In this document: positions 19,783-29,832 of the stretch, in pieces | Numbering within the stretch: the stretch's first letter is position 1 | Layout of the letters: every line of letters starts with the position of its first letter | NCBI RefSeq assembly: GCF_002087235.1 | Contig: NZ_MUIO01000036.1 | Span: forward strand, 1 to 62,282 | Reading direction: 5' to 3' | Length of the DNA: 62,282 nucleotides | Source of the DNA: Pseudomonas floridensis | GTDB lineage: Bacteria; Pseudomonadota; Gammaproteobacteria; Pseudomonadales; Pseudomonadaceae | Notes under the pieces: generated by a model | Told to the model about the DNA's origin: nothing | Database searches by the model: none | The model's input: only the letters and a program-made list of their open reading frames with translations | Program-made: the position numbers and the translations under genes

Positions 19783-20796
19783 TTACACATAGTCTTTTAT
19801 CAACAATTCGCCAACCTGCACAGCATTGAGCGCCGCACCTTTGCGAACATTGTCGGACGTAAACCACAGATTGAGTTGTTCCGGATCATCGATTCCGGCC
19901 CGCACGCGTCCTACGTACACCACATCCTGACCAACGGCATCGCCGACGGGGGTCGGATAATCACCGGCATCCACCAGCTCGATGCCTTGCGCCGCCTCAA
20001 GAGCTGCATTCACGGCATCAAGATTGATCGGGGCCGAAGCCTGGAGGGACACGGTGAAACTGTCACCGAAGAAAACCGGCACCTGAATACAGCTGGCGGC
20101 GACTTTGAGTGAAGGCAGGCTCAATAATTCACGCAACTCCTGGACAAGGCGTCTTTCCAGCGGCAGGTGTCCCGACTCATCGGGCTTGCCGACCTGGGCC
20201 AGCACGTTGAACGCCATCTGCCGATCAAAGAAACGGGTCTCCAGCGGACGAACGTTGAGCAGCTCGGTGGTCTGACGCGCCAGCTCGCTCACACCCTCGC
20301 GGCCTTGTGCCGAGACCGCAAGGCACGCCGTTACCGCCACTTGGCGCAGGTCCAGCAGCGAGCGCAAGGGCGCCAGCACCAACGCAACGGCCGTGGCTGA
20401 AGCGCTCGGGCTGGAGATCAGGTGTGGCGAGGCACCCTGCGCTGTAAGCAACTGCGCGTTGATTTCAGGAACGACATTGGGTGCCCGTTCAACCGACAGT
20501 TCGCCGGACAGGTCGATGACGCTGCACCCGGCAGCCGCTGCTTTTTCGGCATGGCTACGGCTGACTGCAGGCCCTGCGGCAAAGAACGCCAGCCTGACCT
20601 TGCTGAAATCGAACGTCTCGACTTCACGCACGCGCACGTTCTTGCCTCGAAAAGGCACGGAATGCCCTGCCGACTCGAGGCTGGCCAGCAGGTGCAGATC
20701 ACCCACCGGGAAATCGCGTTCTTCCAGAATCTGGACGATGGTTTCGCCGACAGTACCGGTCGCGCCTACAACGGCGATAGCAATGGACTGGCTCAT
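19783..20796 (-). CDS. usg: Aspartate-semialdehyde dehydrogenase paralogue lacking the catalytic Cys (USG-1 type)
   Basis: The 337-residue protein has the Asd fold: Rossmann motif VVGATGTVGE at 9-18, phosphate/NADP elements and a dimerisation domain. True Asd has a PNC[ST] motif bearing the nucleophilic Cys; here the equivalent reads SSPSAS (residues 128-133), with Ala in the Cys position. The enzyme should therefore be unable to form the acyl-thioester intermediate. In Pseudomonas this USG-1-type paralogue sits between asd and fimV, which fits here on the fimV side. The actual function is unknown to me. It may bind nucleotide or an Asd partner; that is conjecture. Confidence 0.88.
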   Translation of the reverse strand: MSQSIAIAVVGATGTVGETIVQILEERDFPVGDLHLLASLESAGHSVPFRGKNVRVREVETFDFSKVRLAFFAAGPAVSRSHAEKAAAAGCSVIDLSGELSVERAPNVVPEINAQLLTAQGASPHLISSPSASATAVALVLAPLRSLLDLRQVAVTACLAVSAQGREGVSELARQTTELLNVRPLETRFFDRQMAFNVLAQVGKPDESGHLPLERRLVQELRELLSLPSLKVAASCIQVPVFFGDSFTVSLQASAPINLDAVNAALEAAQGIELVDAGDYPTPVGDAVGQDVVYVGRVRAGIDDPEQLNLWFTSDNVRKGAALNAVQVGELLIKDYV

Positions 20797-20880
20797 GCAA
20801 AAACCTCAGGAAAATCAGGGAGCGGCACTTTAACCGCCGAACTGCCGACAGGCAATTGAGCCTGCCCTATACCGGGCCGA

Positions 20881-21441
20881 TCAGGGCTCCAGGCCGATCG
20901 GGAAGAACACACCATGGCTCCATACACCCAGCCAGCGCTGCCCGTCGATCTGGCAAGTGACCGCCAGCTCCACCAACTGATAAAACACGTTGCGGTGAAT
21001 CAGCGCCTCAAGATTGGTCCGCACGTGAATATAAGGGGCGGGCTCCTGGGTCTGTGGATCGGTGACCACCCGCAGAAGATGCTCGGGACCGGCTTCGGTC
21101 TCGTCCTCGACATTGGTCACGAAACGCAGAACCTGATCCTCGCCCTCGCCGCTCACCTGCAACGTGACCGCCACGAAAGGCGCGTCATCGACCTTGATAC
21201 CGACCTTTTCGACCGGCGTGATGAGAAAGTAATCGTCGCCATCGCGACTCAGGATGGTGGAAAACAGGCGCACCATCGGCTTGCGTCCGATAGGAGTGCC
21301 CTGGTAATACCAGACACCGTCGCGGGCGATACGCATATCGATATCGCCACAGAATTCCGGATTCCACAGATGTACAGGCGGCAACCCTTTGCTCTTGGGG
21401 ATCTGCGCGAACAAATCGTTAGCCTTGCCTGAATCGGTCAT
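20881..21441 (-). CDS. DUF1285 domain protein
   Basis: The 186-residue soluble protein matches the DUF1285 family as I remember it: LPPVHLWNPEFCGDIDMRI near the start, then GVWYYQGTPIGR and MVRLFSTIL. The family has a two-domain beta fold and no established activity. It is nine bases downstream of the DUF4823 lipoprotein gene on the same strand, so the two are probably cotranscribed. Confidence 0.85.
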   Translation of the reverse strand: MTDSGKANDLFAQIPKSKGLPPVHLWNPEFCGDIDMRIARDGVWYYQGTPIGRKPMVRLFSTILSRDGDDYFLITPVEKVGIKVDDAPFVAVTLQVSGEGEDQVLRFVTNVEDETEAGPEHLLRVVTDPQTQEPAPYIHVRTNLEALIHRNVFYQLVELAVTCQIDGQRWLGVWSHGVFFPIGLEP

Positions 21442-21450
21442 GCCTTACTC

Positions 21451-22056
21451 CTAACGCTCAACACCCAACAAGGTACGAGCGTAGTCCTCAAGGGGCGGAC
21501 CTAGCAAATCTTCGGGGCTTTTGTCGTAAAGCGTCAGCAATCCGCCACGGCTGCGGATCCGCGCGCTGTCGATAAGGAAGCGGGTACTGGTTTCGATCAG
21601 CATCAGTTGGATGACACCTGTGTCGACGCCGAGACGATCGACAGCTTCCTGATCGGACCATTGATCGCCGTTGCTGATGCGATCATCCGCCTTGGCGAAG
21701 CGGGTATAGAGCAGATAGTGCGCACCGGCACTGCGCGCCTCGATCATGGCATCGTCCAGGCCCAACGGCGCCGGAGCCCGACGAACCATCGGGAAATACT
21801 CGACGAAACCCTTGAAGGCTTCTTCCGCCACGACATTGGGGCGCGGATAAGCCCTGCCAGGCGGCACGAAGGGACCCTGTGCGATGTAGATGAACGAATC
21901 GGGCTGTACGCGCCAATTGGCAATTCGGCGGGTTTCACTGTGATCGAGCAGCCCCGCATCACTGAATTGCTCGCGAACCCCCTCCCCCATGTCGCTGACT
22001 TTCATGCAGCCGCCCAACGCCAAAAACGTCAGCAGCAAAACCAGGCTACGCATCAT
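21451..22056 (-). CDS. DUF4823 lipoprotein
   Basis: The 201-residue product has a short signal peptide ending in the lipobox LALGGC. The rest resembles DUF4823 proteins: an early FIYIAQGPFVPPG segment, a central AGAHYLLYTRFAKADD strand and LMLIETSTRFLIDSARIRSR. These are membrane-anchored periplasmic proteins without assigned activity. Two adjacent ATG codons (22056 and 22053) follow GGAGGGG; the second has the better spacing. Confidence 0.82.
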   Translation of the reverse strand: MMRSLVLLLTFLALGGCMKVSDMGEGVREQFSDAGLLDHSETRRIANWRVQPDSFIYIAQGPFVPPGRAYPRPNVVAEEAFKGFVEYFPMVRRAPAPLGLDDAMIEARSAGAHYLLYTRFAKADDRISNGDQWSDQEAVDRLGVDTGVIQLMLIETSTRFLIDSARIRSRGGLLTLYDKSPEDLLGPPLEDYARTLLGVER

Positions 22057-22176
22057 CCCCTCCAGATACCGGTGACGGAAAACCGGCGAATGGTCGTCGG
22101 ATGCAGCTTCCGCGCCATATCTGCCTGGAGGTGTGCATAACCTTGAACGGCGGCACTCTGAATGCCGCCGCTACAA

Positions 22177-22839
22177 TCAGGCAGAAGCCGGATCCGGCCT
22201 GGTTTCGGGAGGCGTATCACCGTCGCGCTTGCGCTTGTTGCCCATGCGCACACCGATATCCATGAGGAAGTGGAAAAAGCCTTCCTGATCTTCCAGCACG
22301 TTGCTCCAGAACGGCGAGTGATACAGCGCCACAGCGCCATGTACCAAAGCCCAGGCTGCGCAGTAGTGGTAGTAAGGCGGGACGTCTTCGAGCTTGCCTT
22401 CAGTGATGCGGCCTTTGATCAGAAGCGTCAGGTGCTCGAAGTTGGAGGCGCGGATCTTGTGCAACTCCTCGACCAGCTCGGGAACCTGATTGCCCTTGAC
22501 CACTTTCTCTTCGAGACGGTCAAACAGGCGATAACGCTGAGGATCGCGCATGCGGAACTCAAAATAGGCACGCGAAAGCGCTTCCTTGTCTTTATCGACA
22601 TCGGCCGAGTGCAGCAGCTCGTTCAAATCACGCTCGTAGTCGAGCATCAGGCGCAGGTAGATTTCCGCCTTGGATTTGAAGTGCTTGTAGATCGTGCCTT
22701 TGCCAATGCCAACAGCGTCCGCGATCATCTCGACCGTGACGCTGTCTTCGCCCTGCTCAAGGAACAGCTTTAGCGCGGTGTCGAGAATTTCCTGCTCACG
22801 GCGGCGAAACTCACGGACCTTACGAGGTTCTTTCTGCAT
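22177..22839 (-). CDS. TetR family transcriptional regulator
   Basis: The 220-residue protein has a TetR DNA-binding domain in residues 10-60 (ILDTALKLFLEQGEDSVTVE, then IGKGTIYKHFKSKAEIYLRL), followed by a helical ligand domain that is acidic and aromatic. The ATG at 22839 is chosen because upstream alternatives are only TTG, yet no good ribosome site precedes it. It is divergent from the RgsA-type RNA and lies upstream of the DUF4823/DUF1285 pair. The ligand and target genes are not visible. Confidence 0.9.
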   Translation of the reverse strand: MQKEPRKVREFRRREQEILDTALKLFLEQGEDSVTVEMIADAVGIGKGTIYKHFKSKAEIYLRLMLDYERDLNELLHSADVDKDKEALSRAYFEFRMRDPQRYRLFDRLEEKVVKGNQVPELVEELHKIRASNFEHLTLLIKGRITEGKLEDVPPYYHYCAAWALVHGAVALYHSPFWSNVLEDQEGFFHFLMDIGVRMGNKRKRDGDTPPETRPDPASA

Positions 22840-23102
22840 AGGAAGGTCTGATTGGGATCGAAATCGAAGCCGCGTATTATGCCCAATTGGCGACAAATTG
22901 CACGGATCATCCGACCATATCGCCGGATATGAGCGAATCGAGGCATTTATCGGTCATCCGTGGATTGCAATGGTCGGGTTTCGCTCCCGTACTGCGGGCA
23001 TTTGAAGACAGCGCCATCAGGCTTGAGTGGTTATGGTGCTCAATAACCGGTTTGGTATTCCAAAACTGTTTAAAAAATGAACAGTCCGCACTGGACGCCC
23101 GG

Positions 23103-23109
23103 CAATACT
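23103..23109 (+). promoter_or_regulatory. Possible sigma-S -10 element of the RgsA-type RNA
   Basis: CAATACT resembles the RpoS -10 consensus CTATACT and lies about seven bases before the predicted RNA start. RgsA in Pseudomonas is known to depend on RpoS, which agrees. No convincing -35 is seen. Confidence 0.5.
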
Positions 23110-23116
23110 GGTCAAT

Positions 23117-23243
23117 AATTAAACCGTTGGCGCGTCATCCCCCCAAGTGACGAGCCAGTAAAGGCGCCAATGGACAGCGTGCCTTTGTTTTACTCCTAAT
23201 GGTCTTAACCCGGCTTCACCCCCCCAGAATCCGGGTTTTTTTT
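23117..23243 (+). ncRNA. rgsA: RgsA-type small regulatory RNA (P16)
   Basis: There is no convincing plus-strand gene between the TetR regulator and tatD, yet the interval ends in a strong plus-strand terminator. From established knowledge, Pseudomonas species carry the roughly 120-nt RgsA RNA (also P16) just beside tatD; it is RpoS-dependent and indirectly Gac-controlled, and acts in stress response with Hfq. The region here has the matching place, strand, length of about 125 nt, a sigma-S-like -10 and a terminator. The 5' end is an estimate. I could not align it to a known RgsA sequence, so identity rests on synteny and layout. Confidence 0.75.
23207..23243 (+). terminator. Rho-independent terminator of the RgsA-type RNA
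   Basis: AACCCGG (23207-23213) pairs with CCGGGTT (23231-23237) and runs into eight T residues. It is on the plus strand 25 bases before the convergent tatD stop. Confidence 0.85.
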
Positions 23244-23267
23244 GTCTGCGATTCAGGGTTCGTCGGC

Positions 23268-24053
23268 TCAGCGTGACAGGTGCGCGAGCGGAAACAGCCG
23301 GGCAAAGTTCTCAGTGGTCTGCTCGGCGAAGCGCTCGTACGACTCGCCTCTCAACATGGCCAGAAACTCGGCAACCTCGCGTACGTATTGCGGCAGGTTC
23401 GGCTTGCCTCGATAGGGGATCGGTGCCAGATAAGGAGAATCGGTCTCGACCAGCAACCGGTCGGCAGGCACCTGCCGGGCCACGTCACGCAAGGCATCGG
23501 CATTGCGGAATGTCACGATGCCGGAGAGCGAGATGTAGAAGCCCAGGTCAAGCGCCGCCCTGGCCATGTCCCAATCCTCGGTGAAACAGTGCAGCACGCC
23601 CGCCTGCGGCAAGGCAGCTTCACGCAGCAGATCGAGGGTATCGGCGCGTGCGCCACGGGTATGCACGATGACCGGCTTGCCGGTGGTGGCCGCAGCCTGA
23701 AGGTGCAGGCGGAACGATGCCTGCTGCAATTCAGCAGCTTCCGGCTCGTAGTGATAATCCAGGCCGGTTTCACCAATCGCCACCACCCGGGGATGATTGA
23801 GTTCGGCCAGCAGCCAGTCCAGCGCAGGCGCCTCGCCCGGCTTGAGATCGAGCGGATGAATGCCGACCGAGCAATCGACGTCGTCGTAGCGCTCGGCCAG
23901 CGCTTTCACCGCACCGGCGTTGTCAGCGCTGACACCGATGCACAGAAAATGCCCGACTCCCCTGCCCCGCGCCGCCTGGAGGGCTGCATCAAGGGAGCCA
24001 TCGTGCTGGGTCAGATCAAGTCGGTCGAGGTGACAATGGGAATCTACAAGCAT
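23268..24053 (-). CDS. tatD: TatD family metal-dependent hydrolase (3'-5' DNase)
   Basis: The product is a TIM-barrel metallohydrolase of about 261 residues with the TatD metal ligands: DSHCHLD at the start, ETGLDYHY, VHTRGA and the C-terminal VETDSPYLAP. TatD proteins are Mg2+-dependent nucleases tied to DNA repair and degradation. The ATG at 24053 gives the family-typical MLVDSHCHLD; a GTG at 24065 would add four residues. It follows pilZ almost directly and ends a long minus-strand operon. Confidence 0.93.
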   Translation of the reverse strand: MLVDSHCHLDRLDLTQHDGSLDAALQAARGRGVGHFLCIGVSADNAGAVKALAERYDDVDCSVGIHPLDLKPGEAPALDWLLAELNHPRVVAIGETGLDYHYEPEAAELQQASFRLHLQAAATTGKPVIVHTRGARADTLDLLREAALPQAGVLHCFTEDWDMARAALDLGFYISLSGIVTFRNADALRDVARQVPADRLLVETDSPYLAPIPYRGKPNLPQYVREVAEFLAMLRGESYERFAEQTTENFARLFPLAHLSR

Positions 24054-24067
24054 GGGCACGCGCACAA

Positions 24068-24424
24068 CTACATCGTATGAGTGGGACGGTCGGACTTCAA
24101 AGCGCCGACCAGGTAGGTTTCGATCAGATTGCGGGCGGTATTGTCGCCGTCATTGAATTGCACGCCGACACCGGCGGTTCGATTGCCTTGCGCGCCTTTG
24201 GGGGTGATCCAGGCGACGCGGCCGGTTACCGGAACCTTTTCGGCCTCGTCCATCAGGTTGAGCAGCATGAACACCTCGTCGCCCAGCTTGTAGCTTTTGC
24301 TGGTCGGAATGAACAGACCGCCATTCCTGATGAACGGCATGTAGGCGGCGTACAGAACGGCCTTGTCCTTGATGGTCAGGGACAGAATGCCGTTACGCGG
24401 ACCTGGGTTAAGCGGCAAGCTCAT
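24068..24424 (-). CDS. pilZ: PilZ-domain type IV pilus biogenesis protein
   Basis: The 118-residue protein matches the founding PilZ (FIRNGGLFIPTSKSYKLGD, then VTGRVAWITPKG). The classic c-di-GMP RxxxR motif is absent from its N-terminus, as is typical of true PilZ, which works through protein partners such as FimX and PilB in pilus extension. It sits between holB and tatD, the conserved place in Pseudomonas. Confidence 0.93.
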   Translation of the reverse strand: MSLPLNPGPRNGILSLTIKDKAVLYAAYMPFIRNGGLFIPTSKSYKLGDEVFMLLNLMDEAEKVPVTGRVAWITPKGAQGNRTAGVGVQFNDGDNTARNLIETYLVGALKSDRPTHTM

Positions 24425-24455
24425 GACAATACCTCAACGGTTGATGACCCGGAGT

Positions 24456-26079
<1,624 letters not shown>

Positions 26080-26089
26080 TTAGTCATAT

Positions 26090-27229
26090 TCATTGCGAGT
26101 CAGGCTCGCTTTGCGAGGTATCCGGAACAGCGCCGGGCACCGGCTCCGAAGGGGTTGAATCGGGCTCGGGCGCGGCCGTCGGAGCGGGCGCAGGGAGCGG
26201 CGCAGGGCTTGATCGATAATCTGCGCGCCGCTTGATCTGATATTCACGAACCGCCGCGTTATGAGCGTCCAGATCATTGGAAAACACGTGACTGCCGTCG
26301 CCCTTGGCCACGAAGTACAGGCTGTCGCCTGCTACCGGATTGAGCGCGGCATGAATGGCTTCGCGCCCGACCAGCGAGATAGGCGTCGGCGGCAGGCCGG
26401 TGATCACGTAGGTGTTATAGGGCGTGGCCTCCTTCAGATTGGCGCGGGTCAGCTTGCCGTTATAGCGTTCGCCCATGCCATAGATCACGGTCGGATCGGT
26501 CTGCAACAGCATGCCCAGCTTCAGGCGGCGCACGAACACGCCGGCGATCTGGCCACGCTCCTGAGGCACACCGGTTTCCTTCTCGACCAGCGAGGCCATG
26601 ATCAGGGCCTGATAGGGATCGGCATACGGCGCATCCGCCGCTCTCGCGACCCACTCCTCTTCCAGAACCTCTTCCAGGCGACTGTAGGCCTGCTTGAGTA
26701 TTTCGGCGTCACTCATGCCGCGCACGTAGCGATAGGTGTCGGGAAAGAATCGCCCCTCGGGAAACACATCCGGGTGGCCGATCTTCGCCATCAACTCGGT
26801 ATCACTCAGGCCCGCCAGCGTCTGATCGAGTTTGGCCTGCCTGGACAGTGCGGCGCGAACCTGCCGGAAATTCCAGCCTTCGACCAGCGTAAGACTGTAT
26901 TGCACCACTTCCTTGCGCTTCCAGACGCCAAACAGTGCCTCGACGTCCATGCCCGGCGTCATGCGGTACTCACCGCTGTGCAGCGGCTGGCCGGCAAGAT
27001 TGAAGCGCCAGTAGAGGCGCAGCCAGAACGCATCCTTGATGACGCCATCGGCCTGTAGACGATTGAGTACGCCAGTCGGCGTCGAACCGGCAGGCACGTC
27101 CAGCAATTGCTCTTGAACCACCTCGAGTGGCTGGTGCAACGCCTGATACTGCTGCCAGTACGCGAAGCCCAACGCCAAGCCTGCCAGGACGATAGCGGTT
27201 TCCAGCAACACCAATATTTTTCGGATCAC
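26090..27229 (-). CDS. mltG: Endolytic peptidoglycan transglycosylase MltG
   Basis: MltG cuts nascent glycan strands and is thought to terminate their elongation. An N-terminal membrane helix (about 5-25) is followed by the YceG-like periplasmic domain. The catalytic Glu216 is in SLVEKETG; QTDPTVIYG and PYNTYVITGLPPTPI are further signatures. The C-terminal 40 residues are a P/A/E-rich tail beyond the usual domain end. The start is GTG at 27229, two bases after the pabC stop. Confidence 0.94.
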   Translation of the reverse strand: MIRKILVLLETAIVLAGLALGFAYWQQYQALHQPLEVVQEQLLDVPAGSTPTGVLNRLQADGVIKDAFWLRLYWRFNLAGQPLHSGEYRMTPGMDVEALFGVWKRKEVVQYSLTLVEGWNFRQVRAALSRQAKLDQTLAGLSDTELMAKIGHPDVFPEGRFFPDTYRYVRGMSDAEILKQAYSRLEEVLEEEWVARAADAPYADPYQALIMASLVEKETGVPQERGQIAGVFVRRLKLGMLLQTDPTVIYGMGERYNGKLTRANLKEATPYNTYVITGLPPTPISLVGREAIHAALNPVAGDSLYFVAKGDGSHVFSNDLDAHNAAVREYQIKRRADYRSSPAPLPAPAPTAAPEPDSTPSEPVPGAVPDTSQSEPDSQ

Positions 27230-27232
27230 GAA

Positions 27233-28048
27233 TCAGATATCCAGAAGGGCGCGAGCAATGCCTTGCAGTTTACGGGTGAGCGGCCCAACCGGCCAGCCGA
27301 GGTGTTCAAAGCGACGAACCGGCCAGATGCCATAGACGCTGTTGCAAAGAAACACTTCGTCAGCCTGCTCCAGGTCAGACGCGTGCACATCACGGATTTC
27401 GACCGTGATGCCCAGCATTCGTGCCTGATCCAGCAACTCGGCGCGCATCACGCCCGCCACGCCACAACGACTCAGATCGGCGGTCAGCAGTCGCCCCTGA
27501 ATAACGAAAAACAGATTGCTGTACACGCCCTCGATCAGACGACCGGAGGTATCGCAGACCAGACCTTCGGCATGCTCACCGTCCTGCCACTCCGAACGTG
27601 CCAGCACTTGTTCCAGACGATTCATGTGCTTGAGACCGGCCAGCAGCGGCTGCTCGGCCAAACGGGTCTTGCAGGGAAACAGGCGAACACCCTGCTCGGC
27701 ATGCGCCGTCGGGTAAAAGGGCGAAGGGCCGCCCTGCAGGATCCGCCGGGAATGGGTGTCCGGCGCCGGACCGTAACCGCGCTGACTGTCGCCGCGGGTC
27801 AGGATCAGCTTCATCACACCCTCGCCGAGCTGGGCGGCGAAGCGAGTCATTTCCGTACGGACCAGCGCGACATCGACCGGGATCGCCAAGCGCTGGCAAC
27901 CGGTTTCAAGACGCTGCAGGTGACGCTCGAACAACAACGGCCGCCCTGCCCTGACCGCGACGGTTTCAAACACCCCGTCGCCGTACGCCAGGCCTCTGTC
28001 CTTCAGGGACACAGCGTCGGCCAGGCAGCCGTCGATCCAGCTGATCAT
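27233..28048 (-). CDS. pabC: 4-amino-4-deoxychorismate lyase
   Basis: This PLP enzyme of fold type IV releases pyruvate from aminodeoxychorismate to give p-aminobenzoate for folate. Evidence is the N-terminal DRGLAYGDGVFETV, the Schiff-base Lys140 in GLKHMNRLEQV and the C-terminal FLCNSVYGIWPV. The length of 271 is typical. Its ATG overlaps the TAA of fabF, so translation is probably coupled within the fabF-pabC-mltG-tmk-holB string. Confidence 0.94.
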   Translation of the reverse strand: MISWIDGCLADAVSLKDRGLAYGDGVFETVAVRAGRPLLFERHLQRLETGCQRLAIPVDVALVRTEMTRFAAQLGEGVMKLILTRGDSQRGYGPAPDTHSRRILQGGPSPFYPTAHAEQGVRLFPCKTRLAEQPLLAGLKHMNRLEQVLARSEWQDGEHAEGLVCDTSGRLIEGVYSNLFFVIQGRLLTADLSRCGVAGVMRAELLDQARMLGITVEIRDVHASDLEQADEVFLCNSVYGIWPVRRFEHLGWPVGPLTRKLQGIARALLDI

Positions 28049-29292
28049 TACTCCGTAAACCGGCGGAACACCAGCGAGCCATTGGTGCCGCCAAACCCGA
28101 AGGAGTTCGACAATACGACATCGATCGGCATGCGGCGGGCTTCGTGAGGCACGAAATCCAGATCACAGCCTTCGCTCGGCTCATCCAGGTTGATGGTTGG
28201 CGGAGCGGCCTGATCGACCAGCGCCAGTACGCTGAAGATGGCTTCGACGGCACCGGCCGCACCCAACAGGTGGCCAGTCATCGACTTGGTGGAGCTGACC
28301 GCGAGCTTGTAGGCGTGGTCGCCGAACACCGACTTGATCGCCGAAGCTTCGGCCAGATCGCCAGCCGGCGTCGATGTGCCGTGCGCATTGATGTACTGCA
28401 CCTGCTCGGGATTGACCTTGGCGTCACGCAACGCGTTGACGATGCAACGCGCAGCACCGGCACCGTCATCCGGTGGCGAAGTCATGTGATACGCATCACC
28501 GCTCATGCCAAAACCGACCAGCTCTGCATAGATCGTCGCGCCACGCGCCTTGGCATGTTCGAGCTCCTCGAGCACCATGGCACCGGCGCCGTCGGACAGA
28601 ACGAAACCGTCACGCCCCTTGTCCCACGGACGACTGGCACGGGTCGGATCGTCATTGCGGGTCGACAGCGCCCGCGCCGCACCGAAGCCACCCAGACCGA
28701 GGCCACAGGCCGCCATTTCGGCGCCACCGGCGATCATCACGTCGGCTTCGTCGTAGGCAATATTGCGCGCCGCCATGCCAATGCAATGGGTTGCCGTGGT
28801 ACAGGCGGTCGCGATGGCGTAGTTGGGTCCCTGTGCACCCAGATGGATGGACAGGAAACCGGAAATCATGTTGATGATCGAGCCTGGCACGAAGAACGGA
28901 GAAATCCGCCCCGGGCCCTGCTCGTGCAGCAGACGACTGCTGTTTTCAATGTTGGTCAGGCCACCGATACCCGAACCCATGGCCACGCCGATGCGCTCGC
29001 GGTTTGCGTCAGTGACTTCAAGACCTGCGTTGCGCACAGCCTGAAAGCTGGCTGCAAGGCCGTATTGAATGAAGAGATCGAGCCGGCGCGCTTCTTTGGG
29101 CGCCAGGTATTCTTCGACGTTGAATCCCTTGACCGAGCCGCCGAAGCGGGTGGTGAAGGCCGACAGATCCGTATGCTCGATAAGGCCAATGCCACTGCGG
29201 CCCGCCAGAATGCCTTGCCAACTGCTGGGCACATCATTACCCAGTGGCGAAAGCATGCCCATCCCGGTGACCACGACGCGTCTACGCGACAC
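28048..29292 (-). CDS. fabF: 3-oxoacyl-ACP synthase II
   Basis: KAS II elongates acyl-ACP, including palmitoleoyl to cis-vaccenoyl. The Cys-His-His triad is Cys164 (in TACTTATHC), His304 (AHGTST) and His341 (TGHLLGAAG). The length of 414 matches. The start is a GTG with AAGGAG seven bases upstream. It lies downstream of acpP with a terminator-like hairpin between them, as in other pseudomonads. Confidence 0.96.
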   Translation of the reverse strand: MSRRRVVVTGMGMLSPLGNDVPSSWQGILAGRSGIGLIEHTDLSAFTTRFGGSVKGFNVEEYLAPKEARRLDLFIQYGLAASFQAVRNAGLEVTDANRERIGVAMGSGIGGLTNIENSSRLLHEQGPGRISPFFVPGSIINMISGFLSIHLGAQGPNYAIATACTTATHCIGMAARNIAYDEADVMIAGGAEMAACGLGLGGFGAARALSTRNDDPTRASRPWDKGRDGFVLSDGAGAMVLEELEHAKARGATIYAELVGFGMSGDAYHMTSPPDDGAGAARCIVNALRDAKVNPEQVQYINAHGTSTPAGDLAEASAIKSVFGDHAYKLAVSSTKSMTGHLLGAAGAVEAIFSVLALVDQAAPPTINLDEPSEGCDLDFVPHEARRMPIDVVLSNSFGFGGTNGSLVFRRFTE

Positions 29293-29343
29293 AGGACTCT
29301 CCTTCTCTCTCGTTAACGGAACATCACAACGTTTTTTAAAGAA

Positions 29344-29376
29344 AAAACCGCACGCCGGTTAAAGCAGTGCGGTTTT
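29344..29376 (-). terminator. Terminator/attenuator between acpP and fabF
   Basis: AAAACCGCAC (29344-29353) and GTGCGGTTTT (29367-29376) make a ten-pair stem. Read on the minus strand it ends in TTTTTTC about 30 bases after the acpP stop. It likely ends most acpP transcripts and keeps acpP levels far above fabF. Confidence 0.75.
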
Positions 29377-29405
29377 CCCGTGACAGCAAGCAGCGATTAC
29401 AAATC

Positions 29406-29642
29406 TTAAGCCTGGTGGCTGTTGACGTAATCGATAGCAGCTTGAACGGTAGTGATCTTTTCCGCTTCTTCGTCAGGGATTTCGGTCTCGAATTCCTCTT
29501 CCAGAGCCATTACCAGCTCAACGGTGTCCAGGGAGTCAGCGCCCAGGTCTTCAACGAAAGAAGCAGTGTTGACAACCTCTTCTTCCTTGACGCCAAGTTG
29601 CTCGGCAACGATTTTCTTGACGCGCTCTTCGATGGTGCTCAT
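29406..29642 (-). CDS. acpP: Acyl carrier protein
   Basis: The 78-residue, strongly acidic protein carries the 4'-phosphopantetheine site at Ser37 in [10 protein letters not shown]. It ferries acyl groups in fatty-acid synthesis. It has AGGAG before the ATG, its own likely promoter upstream and a terminator downstream, consistent with its very high expression. Confidence 0.98.
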   Translation of the reverse strand: MSTIEERVKKIVAEQLGVKEEEVVNTASFVEDLGADSLDTVELVMALEEEFETEIPDEEAEKITTVQAAIDYVNSHQA

Positions 29643-29694
29643 ACCTAGTTTTAACTCCTAGTGGAAATATTCAGGCATCTGGCCAGAGGGTAAG

Positions 29695-29722
29695 TGTATA
29701 GAAGAGGTTTTACGTATTTCAA
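29695..29722 (-). promoter_or_regulatory. Candidate acpP promoter
   Basis: On the minus strand TTGAAA and TATACA are 16 bases apart, about 50 bases before the acpP start. This fits a separate strong promoter for acpP inside the fab cluster. It was found by eye only. Confidence 0.6.
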
Positions 29723-29832
29723 GCATAACGCTCTTCCCCTCACCCAATCGCCCGTTTGCCCATTAATAGATTGCAGCTTTATAACGGATTTTAGACAGCT
29801 CGTATGACATTTTTTTGAAACAGTTCGTCACA

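Noticed and set aside
22150..22172. GGCGGCA/TGCCGCC hairpin after the TetR gene
   Set aside because: No T run follows on either strand, so I did not call it a terminator.
22887..23150. An 87-codon plus-strand frame overlapping the start of the RgsA-type RNA
   Set aside because: There is no ribosome site and no family resemblance, and it ends inside the predicted RNA. A non-coding RNA explains the terminator better.
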